Below are positions 22,278-34,129 of a DNA stretch of 64,000 nt, piece after piece (position 1 is the first letter of the stretch; each line of letters starts with the position of its first letter). This DNA comes from Isoetes taiwanensis. Lineage: Eukaryota > Streptophyta > Lycopodiopsida > Isoetales > Isoetaceae. The notes below the pieces were generated by a model. The model did not search any database. It saw only the letters and a program-made list of their open reading frames with translations, and was not told the origin of the DNA. A program made the position numbers and the translations under genes. The stretch is from positions 2,907,090 to 2,971,089 of the forward strand of contig JAJEKV010000055.1 in the NCBI GenBank assembly GCA_021234155.1. Reading direction: 5' to 3'.

Positions 22278-24350
22278 TGTTCTTTCTTTGCTTTGCTTGC
22301 TGCCTTTGCAAGTGTTTATGCTGATTAGTCTATTCTTCTTCGTTCACAATACTTTTTCTGTTTTCTACATTTGTGAAACTGCCACGAGCAGAATCTCATA
22401 GCTTGGGCTGCAAAAATCCATGATTGATCCCCGTTATATGGCTTTCGAAGCATAGTTTGCTGTCAGGAACGGAATCTCATAGCTTGGGCTCATATCTAGA
22501 AACGTTTCTAGGGTTCTGAAGCCATAAATATGCTTGTGTTGTATCAGTGGAGGTTTGATTAAAAAGATCAGTTCCGATTAGAAGATACAAGAAGACACAG
22601 CGAACAGAAAATGGTTGTTGTTAGAGCTTCTGTCACTAGGAGGTATGGGGTTCGATTGGATATGGAAGATGGACAGAGCTGCTTTTTGAAGAGCTCTGTT
22701 TACATGCTAGCAGCACACACGTGACAGATTTTGCCTCTTTAGCTGTAGTTGCTTTAAATGTCTTGGTCAAAAGCATTCCGGAGAGCAATTCTTGATCCAA
22801 TTACAAATCGTGAGCTTGATTGATCAGAAGCTCTTGAAGATCTGAAACTTTTGCCTTGACATTGTCATAATTAGGCTATCTCAACACAATCAAGGTTTAT
22901 GTCTCTATTCTAGTTTTTTGAGGCAATGCTTCCATGTGGTGTGCTTCGCCCTGCCGCAGAAACCACGCCCCTTCTCTAAGTCCGCCGCCCTTCTCCAAGC
23001 AATGATGCTGCGGCTCTAGATCCCAAAATTGTCCAGTGCTTCTTTAACAAAGGGTATTCTTTTCCTGTATCTCATTTGAAGCTTTTGGTTTCTGGAACAT
23101 CTGATTTGAAGCTTTTGGTTTCTGGGACATATTCATTTGCACGGTTAAGCCCTGCAATAGATACCTTTGTAGCTTGGATTGATTGCTCGAGGAGAAGTTA
23201 TTGGTGCATTCTTCCTCTATTATAAAACCCAAACATATTGGCTTTCTATCCTTGTTGTTTTGTTAAATAATGTTAATAAAGCACATATAGTCCTCACAAA
23301 GCAGTTGACGGTGCTCTATGACCAACTTAAACAGTTATTTGATTCCGTCCTCCTATACAGTTCAATGCTTTAACACATGACATCTGACAAGCCAGTGTTG
23401 CTGCAAACGTGTAAACAAGTTTGATGCTTTAACACAGTCCATCGTTGGAACAAGAAAAAATTAATACAGATGGAGGTGGATATAAATGACAGCTTAATTA
23501 GTAATGCAGCATACCAAGGGTTTACAAATGCTCTCAGAAATCCAGTTGAACATGTGGTAAGATGGCTAAATCCTAAAATAAATGATGTGTGGATGTTAAA
23601 TTTTCTCACCAATACGTTATAGAATGGAGACTAAAATAGTGAAGGAACATGTGACACTTGAAGCCTTGATAATTCTAACCTAGAGCCTTTTCATAAATTA
23701 TGTTCTTGCTTAAGAATTTGAATGAATTTTGTCTACTTGGACATAGCATCGTGCGACCTTGCAAGGCTATCCATAATTAGAATCAAATGTTAAATCTAGA
23801 TATGTTTTCCAACTTAGTTTATTGCTGAATTTTCAGTTTTTTTACAATAGTTGATTGTTGAACGACTTGAACATGCTCTATTGTTGTCCTTTATTGTTAT
23901 CCTAACATGATGGGCGTTTACAACATGTTTGTTTTCCTTAACAAGATGCATAAGGGTGGCAATAAGGAAGGGAAGCATCTTATGCTTAGCATGAATAGGC
24001 CTTGCATTACATAAACAAAGAAAAAAATCAAGTTTGACTTGTGTTTATAAGTTGATTTGCCCTTGATAAAAGCCTTCTTTAGTCTTGATTGTTTGTCGAC
24101 ATTAGCGACCATCAAAAGTTTGTGTGGCGTAATATGCAACTGCATTTCTTCTTTTAATCTGGTGAATTTCTAGTTTGTGAAGTGTTCGTTTTTATATTTG
24201 GATAGATGCATCTTTTTATGGACCCTTTAACATATTAGTAACCTAACCATGCCCCAATGACCTTACTTTTGATTATGTCATTAAAAGTGCCTTTGCCTCT
24301 AATTCTTTATTGTTATATTGCAACTAATGAACTAGACCATCCCACACATA
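22278..24350. other. AT-rich stretch, no recognised gene
   Basis: I see only short unsupported frames. A small direct duplication near 23070-23130 repeats TTTGAAGCTTTTGGTTTCTG. The GC-rich spot at 22940-23020 has no coding match. Confidence 0.45.
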
Positions 24351-24364
24351 GGAGTGAGGAAAGA

Positions 24365-24408
24365 GAAATGTTCGCGGCGGCCTTGGCTGCCGCGATAAAT
24401 TTCTTGTA
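24365..24408. repeat. GC palindrome repeat, copy 1 of 2 (reverse of 62455)
   Basis: CGCGGCGGCC-TT-GGCTGCCGCG forms an imperfect hairpin flanked by GAAATGTT and ATAAATTTCTTGTA. The same 45-bp block occurs in reverse orientation at 62453-62500, and the outer ACAAGAAATTTATCG part alone occurs at 43918-43934. It is a dispersed repeat, possibly an element end. Confidence 0.65.
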
Positions 24409-24930
24409 ACTTTATATAATATAACATTTGCAATAGAAGGTTGGAGTAGCTTTATAACATAAGGTTTGCAGTGGTGCGGGGGACATATTCACAGGAGAAT
24501 ACGTAGAAATGAGGGTTCTAGGATTTCGATTGGTTGGGCACAGGGGAAGCATGGTTATATGGGGAGGGATAAATTTGGAAGGGAGGCATGTGGCGCAGGA
24601 GCCGCTATGATGCCAGAGATAAGGAAAGGGCTTTGCCTTGGCGTGGCAGTAGATGGATGGAGGGCAGGGTGTTGAAGCACATTCCACATTTAAAGGTCCT
24701 TCAATTGATTAGGATCAGGAACTACTAGAGTTTGGTTGAGATCTGCAGGCATGGAACATCATTGGAATTTACAATTAGATTAGCAAGTCAAGTAGAGGGT
24801 TCAACATCAATATCAATAGTGCTTTCAGTCTAATCTGCCAAAGTGACTAGCTTAACAATAAATAAATTGAATAGCCAGATCCGTGTCTTAGCGAAGCCAG
24901 CCTTTATGTTGGAGATTCGTAGTGAACTTT

Positions 24931-25240
24931 CTAAGGACTTGGATACAATGGAAGCCAAGTACTCCTTTGAAGGCCCAATTGATATGTGAGCATGTATACC
25001 GAGGTTCCTAAAATAGGTCTTAAAAGGGGAGAAACATGAAATGACAAGGGCTGGAGCTTATGAGAAGTGTGAGGCGGCAACTGCAGAATGTAAAATCCCA
25101 TTTCTTTGGCTTTCAAGATAGTTTCAATAGTAATATGGGAGCCATGGCCATCACACAACAGGAGATAGAGTCTGCTAACACTAATCCTTCCAGACACGTT
25201 CTTCTTGAAGTGGTCTAACCAAGCACAAAGAGAATATCAC
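24931..25240 (-). pseudogene. Pogo/Tigger-like (Tc1-mariner superfamily) transposase fragment, DDE_1
   Basis: The minus strand reads LYLLLCDGHGSHITIETILK then AKEMGFYILQLPPHTSHKLQ. DGH.SH and the LPPHTSH.LQPLD block are hallmarks of the DDE_1 endonuclease domain, where the Asp of DGH is the second catalytic residue. The frame shifts right after LQPL: expected DV..F.P.K.. appears in another frame as CFSPFKTYFRN. Neither the DNA-binding nor the third-Asp region is seen, so it is a relic. Terminal repeats were not found. Confidence 0.7.
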
Positions 25241-25439
25241 TAATCCAGGCCGCCATTACGGCTTCTACTTCACATCCCATCAAAATATCATCGTCCCTCA
25301 TTCTCTTGATTTTCCATCCTGAGTGGCAGGAGTGGCAAACGAGCCACAAAACACTGAAATTTGAGGTCCGTAGCTCAAGCTTTGAATACAAACGTGAAGC
25401 AATCTCTAGCAAAACCACTCCCAGTGCGCTCCATCTAGC

Positions 25440-25556
25440 TAATTTCTTTATTACTTTTAAGAATTGAATTGAATTGAATTGAGTTGAATTGAATGGTTTT
25501 TATTAGTCTACGGAGACTTTAATTGAATAGAATAGAATTGGATTCATAACTTTTGT
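25440..25556 (-). repeat. Stem-loop/pentanucleotide-tail repeat, copy E (reverse)
   Basis: Read on the minus strand: AGTCTCCGTAGACTAATAAA, then an (ATTCA)n-type tail of six or more units ending near 25465. It matches the GTC..CGTGGAC..TAAAAA core of the other copies. Confidence 0.55.
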
Positions 25557-25559
25557 ATA

Positions 25560-26418
25560 CAAGAATGTCACTTTCAGAGACATTCTAGGAAGGAAACAAT
25601 GATGATAGGTTAATATCTTTGGTATAGAGGAAGGTCACTTTTGATGTCCATTTCGGGGAGGAAGAAGTGATGATGCCATTGTTGACTCCCCCGAATGGTA
25701 CCCAAAATGATATTCATGTTACGTGAAAGCAAGAGTGCAACAAATTCAGGCACCATGTGGCACAATATTACTGAAAGTGGTAAGAATGTTGACCAATACT
25801 GCAAGAATGTCGACCTCTATATTGAGGGCAACATTCTTTAAAAGAATGTATATGACGTGGTGCTACATAATTGGAGGAGAGGGCTAAATTTCTTGCACCG
25901 GGCTTTTAGGTTGCCCATAAGCTTTTCGCACACAACTGTGCTTAACCAGAATATTAAGATAAACATTCTAGATGGGTCTCCTTTTTTATATAACAAGTAC
26001 ACTTTGGAGTTATGTGTTGTCCAAATGTCAATATATATTGTGCTCGATACAATGGCAACTAATGTGACTCCTGCAAAAAGTACTTCTAAAGGATACCATC
26101 ATATGAAGGAAAATTGTAGGTGTTTACATAAATATGGGAAATGTCAACATGATTGCCATGCCCAAGTATATATTACACATGTAAAAATAAAGCATTGAGG
26201 TAAATAAAGCATTGGGGATAGAAGGATTAGTTAATTGGACCACAAGTGTAGCTCATTTTTTTTGGTGCCAACAAAAGGAAGGAGCGCAACTATTTCCAAA
26301 CTTGAAGCAACGCGTAAGTAAATGAGCTTTGGTACCATCTCTCGTGTCCTCAAATGCCCCGACCTCCCCATTTAGAGGATGTGAGATCATATCATATTCA
26401 TATTGATGTTGGTCGGAA
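25560..26418. other. Upstream region of the mannanase gene
   Basis: No conserved coding sequence. The 113-codon frame at 25857-26198 has no recognised domain. Presumably this includes the promoter and 5' UTR of the mannanase; I could not pick a convincing TATA box. Confidence 0.4.
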
Positions 26419-28050
26419 ATGGCTCTTTTATTCATGTTGTTGTTTTTGTTGATGAGCCCTTGCTACCACACATTTGTAACGGTTAGCTCAAGTACATTCA
26501 TTCTTGATCAGACTCCATTCTATGTCAATGGTTTCAATGCATATTGGATGCCATATTTGGCACTTGAAAATCGCAACATGATCACGAAATTCTTGAAGGA
26601 AGCGAAAGAAATCGGGATGAATGTTGCGCGCACGTGGGCTTTCAACGATGGAGGCTACAATGCAATGCAGACCTTCCTTGGGGAATATAATGAGCAAGCC
26701 TTGCAGGTGACCTAAATATAATGTTGTTTCCATGTAATTCTGATATGTTTTTTAGTAGTTTTAATGTCATATATAACTTGGCAGCATTCCTTGGAATATT
26801 CATTCTTACACACACATTCATTGATGACTTTCCATAGGCCAATTGGTCGGCCTGGACGATAAAAACTCTATTCTATTCTATTTAATATGATTAAATATGT
26901 TCTTGACCCCTTTTTTTTTTGCTCATCAGGGCCTGGACTTTGTTGTAGCAGAAGCGTTTAAAAATGGAATCAAACTCATACTTTGCTTTGTCAATAATTA
27001 TAACGACCTTGGAGGAAGACCCCAGTATGTGAAATGGGCCCAAGACCTTGGTATTAATGCCACTTCAGATGAGGATTTCTATACAGATGAGACCATCAAA
27101 CATTTTTATAAGAAATACGTTGAGGTTTTACACTGCCACTTATTCTTTCCATATGCTGCTCATTCTGATATTGTCTTGTTGCCCATGCAGATGATCTTGA
27201 CTAGAAATAATACTGTAACTGGAGTAGCTTACAAGGACGACCCTGCAATTTTCTCATGGGAGCTCATAAATGAACCCCGCTCTTCTGATTCCTCTGGAGA
27301 CACTCTTCAGGTGACTAATCATATCGTATATCTTTTCAAATGGTACCCATGCATCAAATATTTCTGAAATTTTTCTCGATTTCAGTCTTGGATTTCAGAA
27401 ATTGCAGCATTTGTGAAGTCCATCGATAACAATCACATGTTAGAAATTGGACTAGAAGGATTTTACAGTGTTAATAACCCTGGAATCATCAGCCCTGGTA
27501 GCTGGAGTGAGGCGCTTGGCACAGATTTCATCAGAAACCACCTAATTCCAGATATCGATTTTGCCACAGTGCACATATATCCTGACATATGGTATGAATT
27601 CATGTTTATTTTTATTCGGCAAAATGAAAAACTAGACCAAGAAAAAGGGGATTTTGCAGGATGCCTGATATGCCATTTGAAAGCCATGTCTCATTTGTGA
27701 GTGACTGGATTGAAACGCATGTCCATGATGCTGCAGAGAAAATAAAAAAGCCTGTTTTGTTTTCAGAATTTGGAAAATTGGGAAAATCTGAAGATGGTAA
27801 AAGGGAGATATTATTGTCAACGGTATACTCAAGCATCTATTCAAGTGCAGGGGGTTTAGTTTGGCAATTATTTGCAGAAGAAATGGACCCTGTTTGGAAT
27901 GATGGATTTCAAATTGTAGTGTCGAAAGATGTGTCTGTTACAAGCATTATTTATGCGCACTCTCTAAGAACGGGTCTTCTCAAAAGCCCTCTCAATCTTA
28001 TTGAAAAGCACAGTAGTAGAACCAAAATTTTGATGAATATCACAGACTGA
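26419..28050 (+). CDS. MAN-like: Mannan endo-1,4-beta-mannosidase, GH5_7, five exons
   Basis: Exons 26419-26706, 26930-27124, 27191-27310, 27386-27591 and 27660-28050 have clean GT-AG borders and give 399 residues, normal for the family. A signal peptide (MALLFMLLFLLMSPCYHTF) targets it to the cell wall, where it cuts the backbone of mannan and glucomannan. Recognised blocks: FYVNGFNAYWMPYL, NVARTWAFNDGGY, GLDFVVAEA, LCFVNNYNDLGGR, VAYKDDPAIFSWELINEPR with the acid/base Glu (about 189), VKSIDNNHMLEIGLEGFY, DFATVHIYPD, and KPVLFSEFGK with the nucleophile Glu (about 306). No break was seen. Intron 1 holds a retroelement-tail repeat (26832-26884). The intronless relative at 49.9 kb is a different paralog. 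Confidence 0.93.
26832..26884 (+). repeat. Stem-loop/pentanucleotide-tail repeat, copy B, in mannanase intron 1
   Basis: CCATAGGCCAATTGGTC, then CCTGGACGATAAAAACTC and (TATTC)3. It is nearly identical to copy C at 36865. It lies inside the 223-bp intron, upstream of the branch and acceptor region. Confidence 0.75.
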
Positions 28051-28177
28051 TTAATACGATTCTTTTTGCTATAATTCTTGTGTGTATGCTTTAATTGCAG
28101 CCTTCGCCTTTCGCAGATACGAGTTAATCTTGGGTTAAATAGCGTCCCTCCCAATTTAATTCAATACAATTCAATAT

Positions 28178-28360
28178 TGAGGTCTTTTTACACGACATAC
28201 CATTTTACACTATAGAGTGCATTTCGCCACACTAACACACTAGTCTAGAAATTCCACAAAATAAGACCACTTTGGATACTATTGGTCAACAAATGGTGTT
28301 ATATTTTATGGCGGGCAAAGTTACTTGGTATGAAATACAATTCCATTATTTTTTAGAAGT
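28178..28360 (+). mobile_element. Degenerate relative of the Tourist-like MITE at 61936
   Basis: AGGTCTTTTTACACGACAT resembles the terminal repeat GGGCCTTTTCACACGA. Further in, CACAAAATAAGACCAC and TTATATTTTATGGCGGG match the interior of the complete copy at 62099-62185. The right terminus is missing. Confidence 0.5.
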
Positions 28361-28384
28361 GAGAAGGTAAGGTTATCGGTCTAG

Positions 28385-28530
28385 CTAAGGCTGATAACCA
28401 AAAATGCGTGGCCGAGGCTGTACGTCCGAGGCCAGGTATTTGGCACGTAAGGCCGAGGCCGAGTCTGTACGTGTTTGATAACTGCCGAGGCCCGTTAGGG
28501 CCGAGGCGGTTATCAAAAGTGACATCAGAA
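28385..28530. repeat. GC-rich block with repeated GGCCGAGG units
   Basis: GGCCGAGGC or CCGAGGCC occurs six or more times in 130 bp, and GATAACC...GGTTATC flanks the block in inverted orientation. No coding frame continues through. It joins directly to the palindrome cluster at 28590. Confidence 0.6.
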
Positions 28531-28589
28531 GCGACGATCCGATAACCGCCTTATCGGTCTTATCTGCGTTAAAATTTGTCATTACTGGA

Positions 28590-28694
28590 GGAGTACTGAT
28601 AATTAATTATCATCACTCCTCTAGTACTGATAACTAGTTATCAGTACTGGAGGAGAGATGATAACTCCAGTACTGATAACTAGTTATCAGTACT
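28590..28694. repeat. Cluster of perfect palindromes
   Basis: Two identical perfect 26-bp palindromes (half-site AGTACTGATAACT) lie at 28623-28648 and 28669-28694, preceded by an imperfect relative (GAGTACTGATAATTAATTATC) at 28590-28617. GGAGGAG and CTCCTCT links between them are themselves complementary, so larger hairpins can form. Confidence 0.85.
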
Positions 28695-29019
28695 CTTCTA
28701 GTAATGATATGCAAAAAAAAATGACTCTCCCTTTACATACAAGAGGCCGATAAGGAACCTAAGCGAACTTAAATGATTGCCCCCTTCCCCTTGCCCCTCT
28801 TCTCCCTTGCCCCCTCTTCTCCCCCCCTTTCTCACTCCCGTCTTCCCCCTTCTCCTCCCCCTTTCGATCTCACCTCGCTCAACTTTCTCAACTATTTATT
28901 TGGAAATTCTGTAAGAAAATATTATGAACCAGTCCTTGTTATATGATGTGAAATTTTGATGTCAATATGAGTCCCATTTTCAGTCCGAGTCCCAAAATTC
29001 AAGATTTGTCCCACTTTAA

Positions 29020-31275
29020 TTAAATACGACTTATGGATTTTCAGAAGGCCTATGACTCCCTTAGATGGGAAGGTTTGCAAGAGGTCATGAATGAAATACA
29101 TGGGTTTCCAAAGTGAATTCATTGCTCTCTCTATGGGCATGAACAAGTTTGCCTCTGCCTTGGTGCTTGTGAATAGTGAGCCTTCAGGTCTCTTTCATCT
29201 CTGAAAAGGAATAAGGCAAGGATGTCCATTAGCTCCTTATCTGTTTGTGATTATGGCTAGCCTTCTTACTAAAATGGTCAACTTCAAAGTAGAAGAAGGT
29301 GCAATGTCTGGACTGTCTCTTCCAGGTCAAGGTGGGAAGCTTACAATTATGCAGTATGCAGATGACACCTTCATGTTCTTAGGTTTGATCACAATAGTTT
29401 CCAATCCTTCCATGATATTCTAGTTGCATTTAAGGATATGTCGGGCATTGAACTCAATGCCAACAAATGTTCTACTTTATGGGCTCTTGAAGGGGATATT
29501 GATCCATGTGCTAAAGGGCTTGGTTTCCCGGTGATGGCAGTAGGAGAGACTGTTAAGCTCTTGGGTCTTCCACTATCTCTCTCGGATAGCATGAAGGGCC
29601 TGTGGTCTCCAATCTTAGACATACTCAGAAAGAAAATGGGAATGTGGTCCGTAAAGAGACTATCAATCTCTGGTAGAGTTACGGTGGCCAATGCTGTCTT
29701 TGTTGGCTCACATATCTACTTCTCATCAGTGATAGTAGCTCAAAAAAGTATATACAATCAGATACATATCATTATTGGGAAGTTTATTTGGGGAGGCAAT
29801 GCAAGGTGGCATGGTCAAAGCTATGCCGGGATAAGAGAGATGGCGGGTTAGGATGCAGGGACCCTTTTATACAGGCACAGGCACTTGCAACTAAATTTGT
29901 TTGGGCGATACATAATGACTCTTCCCCAGCCATGATCTTCGTTAAACACTGGCTCGAGCAATGTAAGCTCAAACATAAGCCATCACTTCCTAGGGACGAA
30001 CTAGGGGCCTTCTTCTATGATGCTAAACTAGCTCCCGATACCTCCCCGATGATGAGAAGGGTACTCCAGGCCTGGATGAAGGTTCTATCGGTATGCTCCC
30101 CAGCTGATATTCCTAATGAGGCTGGAAATATCAGTATCTTTTGGAATACACAAGTTTGGAAAAGGGAAGGTCTCCCTTTGGCCTTGGTCCATCCCCGCAT
30201 ATTTGGCAAATGGAGAGAACAGGGAATTTAGTATCTACAACATTTATGGATGAATGGCAGATGGATATCCTGGACTAGATTCAAGTACAATGTACAAAGG
30301 GCAGGGGAAGGAGATAGAAAGGTATTACGTGAGATTCTAGGTAATATCAAAGATTGCTCCAGTGTTCCGGGGCCTGAAGAAGTATGGTGGTGTGTTCAGA
30401 AGGAAAGGTACTGTGTGGCGAGTATCTATCGCGCATTGTGTGGTGATGGGACTCCACTAACAGCAGAGGTCAGGATGGGGGTAACAACGACGGTTGCTAA
30501 GCTTTTCCTATCTAATTCATGGAAATCTATCTGCTCAAAGAAACTTCAGTTCTTTAGGTGGAGTTCGCTCCAAGGTCTCAGCACTAAATGGGTTCTACTT
30601 CGGAAAGGGATTGTGGCTGATGATATGTGCCCGTTGGGTAGCCAATCATGTGAGTTTCCCCGATCTTAGGGATAGAGCTGGCCCATCTTGTATGGTCCGA
30701 GCTGCTCATTAGAACCCGATAAATGTATAATTCTTTGCTCCTTGACCAATGTAGCACTTTGGGAGGCCTGAGATGTGATGTGGCATTAGGGGAGGCGAGG
30801 CTACTTGATGGCAAAACTTAAGAACCTCTTTAACATGGAAGTGGCTCTAATGGCCTTGTCCCACCATAGAAAGATAGGGATGGCGTACAATAAGCAGTTG
30901 GATAGAGTTGGTAAATTGGAAGGATTCTCTGACTACTTGGATGTCAATGGATGGATGAGGAAGATCCGGCCCCTACATATGGCGGTGGGATCCACACTCT
31001 TGGTAACTAAGTATCTTTTTTCATACAAAACCTTGTGGTGTGTGGAAACGGTTTGCCCACTCTATACTACACCCCTCTGCGGAGAAGATGGTGATATTTC
31101 CTATAGTACTCACATGCGAGGGGAAGAAGAGCAAGTACTCGATGGTACATTCACCCCTAGTCGATGGGCAAGTAATATACAACTTTTCTGTCCGTCCCAT
31201 TGATGGGGCTCTTTGTAAATTTTCTATCTACAATAATAATATACTCCTACCTCCCCCAAAAAAAAAAAAAAAAAG
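29020..31275 (+). mobile_element. 5'-truncated LINE (L1-type with zf-RVT), poly(A) end
   Basis: RT motifs appear in order: DFQKAYDSLRWEGL (29037), KGIRQGCPLAPYLFVIMAS (29207), MQYADDTFMF (29350, catalytic YADD). These are followed by the thumb region (GIELNANKCS, KLLGLPLS, FIWGG), the connection region and the zf-RVT-like KLQFFRWSSLQGLSTKWVL...CPL (30541-30635). The frame is broken by several frameshifts (for example near 29100, 29390 and 29815) and stops after 30670. It ends in a 3' UTR and an A tract (31259-31275). The apurinic endonuclease domain is missing, the usual result of incomplete reverse transcription. Confidence 0.85.
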
Positions 31276-32100
31276 GTCTTTGCCGCGGAGGGTTGCCCTC
31301 AGTTTTCCATGGGTAAAGTGGCTTAAATCAAACCGTATGGAATCAAAATTTCTACTTCAGACCCCCCACCATATCTATCGACTCAATATTTAAATTAAAC
31401 TAGACCCCACTAATCAAACATTTTTGGATGTCAGGTCTCAGGCACATTGAGATTGAATACAACTGGTGACAATAAGGTCGTGAAGCATGCAATGCTTGCA
31501 ACAAGGTAGTGTCAGATAGTCTCTGCGACACGTGCGGGAATCAATCTGTATTGTATGCTGCTGCTGGTGTCATATTGCAGTTGTGAAATAGAAGCTAGGA
31601 ATGCTCCTGATAGAGACAAGGCCTGAAACCATTGGAATTTCCGCAGTGACCATCACAATAGCTGGCTGCAAACTAACCATCAAAAGAGCTTCAGAACATA
31701 CATAGATTACACATTTGTTAATCTCTTCTAATGCCAGAGATCCACGGTTTTTTAATATTAGGAACTAATGCTCTTGATGAGGAGAGCAACTTGAGCCTCA
31801 TAAGTGAGGATCTATCGTGATCTCCTCCATAAAAGAATTAAGCCCCATGCCCAACTCATGCTCGAATTCCTTGTAGGCGGTTCTAAGTGAATAGCGCTTT
31901 TGTTGTAACAACAAAATAATTTTTAGAGTTAAATGACATTGATATCCAGATTATTGATTGTGAACTTCTAGAATTGCAAGCTGTTCTAAATGGGCAGATC
32001 CACGATATTGATTGTTTTGGTTCTAAGAAGAAAAAATTTAAACAAAGAATAGACAAAAAATAAACATGCGAAATCATCTTACCATGTGATGGATCTCGAT
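31276..32100. other. Stretch with no recognised gene
   Basis: No frame of substance is supported on either strand between the LINE poly(A) end and the PPR relics. Confidence 0.4.
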
Positions 32101-32109
32101 TTCTCTGGC

Positions 32110-32902
32110 TGAGCTTGGATGAAGAAGGATATAGGCTCTTTCTTTGCATCGGTTATACCCTATAACATGTTGCCTCATAAAATAACTTTTGAAGGTGCTC
32201 TAGTCCTTTGTTTGGGGTGGCAAAAGGAATGCAACAATGCCCAAATCCGTCAGCAAGACAGCAGATCAACTTTGGCCCAAGATTTTGGGCAGAATTGGGA
32301 TCCACAATTTTTAACATCGAGACAAAATGATCTAGTTCAGCACCAATACCCATGAACAGGAGTCATCCTTAGTCAAGTAGCCTTTCTGCTGAAGTCCTAT
32401 TCCCTCTACAAATTGTTCTCCATCCCAGGCTCTTATCTTATCTTCATTTTGTACTTGATGGACTTCTTAATTGACACGGGAGCATAGAGCCCCTCCAGAT
32501 AAGCCAATATCAGACACAGGCTTGTCTACTAACATCTAAGACATCAGCTGGCTTTCTTGCTTGCCATCTCCATACTTTCTACAAGAGCCAAGCATAGGTG
32601 GAAATGGCATACTGTAGGTGGAAATGGCGTACTGTAAATAAAGTCTTGAATAAAGTCTTGTCTTGATCAGATGGGTTGATCACGATACCAAAGCTTACAT
32701 CTACAGCTTTCAGAAGAAAATGCCCCTGTTGGGCATAGCCATCTATGATTGCATTCCACGAAACAACATTATGATTAGGCATGTTCTTAAAGATTTGAAG
32801 GGCCTCCTCAAGCAGCCCTTGTTGCGTATACGATGAAATGAAAGCAGTCCAGGAGATGACATTTTGGTTCAGGCATTCTTTGAAACAGTTGCAGGGCCAC
32901 AC
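32110..32902 (-). pseudogene. PPR pseudogene fragment
   Basis: The minus strand reads CFKECLNQNVISWTAFISSY, TQQGLLEEALQIFKNMPNHN and VVSWNAIIDGYAQQG, two clear PLS-type PPR repeats, then loses frame. Further downstream AELDHFVSMLKIVD resembles the late P/E-region block (..HF..MVDLLGR). No DYW or start region. Small direct repeats near 32598-32665 (GTAGGTGGAAATGGC) interrupt it. Confidence 0.65.
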
Positions 32903-32967
32903 CGGTTAGCCGGTTTCAAAGTGGCTGCCCAGAAACAACGGCCACCGCTAGTTTACACCCTATAGGA

Positions 32968-33070
32968 GGTTTTGAGCAGTCATTAGCATATTCTGAGCAT
33001 ATACTGGCACATACCAAGAATATGCCATAAACCCACATCAACAAGGGCTTGCCCCCCTAGGGGCAGCCCA
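32968..33070. repeat. Double-hairpin repeat, copy 1
   Basis: A GCATATTCTGAG...AATATGCC stem is followed by GGGCTTGCCCC...GGGGCAGCCC. The pair recurs in the same order at 36588-36708, where the first stem is nearly perfect and a poly(A) tract follows. Confidence 0.6.
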
Positions 33071-33332
33071 AAAATGTTATCCCACTTGGCGTCATGCCTA
33101 CTTGTACATAAAGTGTGTATATAATAAAAGTATCCTAGCGTGCATAATTTTCTATTCTTTGTTGTCATGCATGTTCATAAGACCTTAGCTTCCTTCTTGA
33201 GTGCTTCCTTCTCCTGATCTTTCTAAGCAAGAGCCAATTCAAGATCCCAATCAAGATTTTGCATATATCATGACTTTACAAAACCATTTTGCTTTTCCTA
33301 ATCAATGGACTTAACAAGATACGGCTTAAAGG

Positions 33333-33410
33333 GTGAACATGATTGTTCGCTTCACACGCTCAAACACAAACATGATTGTTCACTTCACACGCTCAAACAC
33401 AAACAGTCGT
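33333..33410. repeat. 32-bp tandem repeat, two copies
   Basis: AACATGATTGTTCGCTTCAC...CTCAAACACAA is repeated once with one clear difference. No function suggested. Confidence 0.6.
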
Positions 33411-34129
33411 GTGATAAGACTCTTGCAAGCCTATGAAAAAGAAAGCCACCATGAAATTCATTTTTTGAAGTTATCTGTAAGAAATCAATATGCCATACCT
33501 ACGATGTCTCCTTTGGATAAGGGATCAAAACAAGCTATTGCATTCTCCTATCGGTAGCGTTAGAAGCTGCCACTTCCTTTTTGAATGGAAGACACGAAAT
33601 AAACCCGGAAGATAAGAAACTTCAAGACTGCCAAATCTTGAATTTAAGGCTATGCCAAATCTTATAACCATCTACACTTACACCTTACAACACAATCTTT
33701 ATCCTAGCTGTCTCCAAACTGAACAGTCCCTCTGACACTCATGGAATGGGAGAATGATAAGTTGCCACACTTCTTCCGAGATACCCATGTCTGTACATTC
33801 ATATACTCGAAGCTTTCATCTATAACCACAGCAGCATAGATCATATCTTACTAAATTGGGATGCAATTTTATAATCTCTTTGCAAAAGAAACATCGGCAA
33901 TTGAAGATGTTCAAATTGGATATGAGAACTAGCGGGCTTCAGGGGATGGAGGCACTCCAAAAAGCCATCTTTCATGTGATTCTTTCTTTGCACTAGTTTT
34001 TTTCCTTCCTTTTCTAACTTTCTTGGTTGTTGATCTAGAAATTTCAAAATCCCACGTCCAAGAGAAGCTAAGCCAATGTTAACTTACAAGTGGGAAAGCT
34101 AAAATTGCAAGAATGTCTTTGGCATCCTA

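Noticed and set aside
24412-24687. Paired frames of about 70-90 codons on both strands
   Set aside because: No domain, no splice context; Cys/Pro-rich content on one strand mirrors Gly/Arg on the other, as in random GC-richer DNA.
28385-28582. Possible CRISPR-like array of GGCCGAGG units
   Set aside because: Units are irregularly spaced without unique spacers, and the DNA is plant nuclear.
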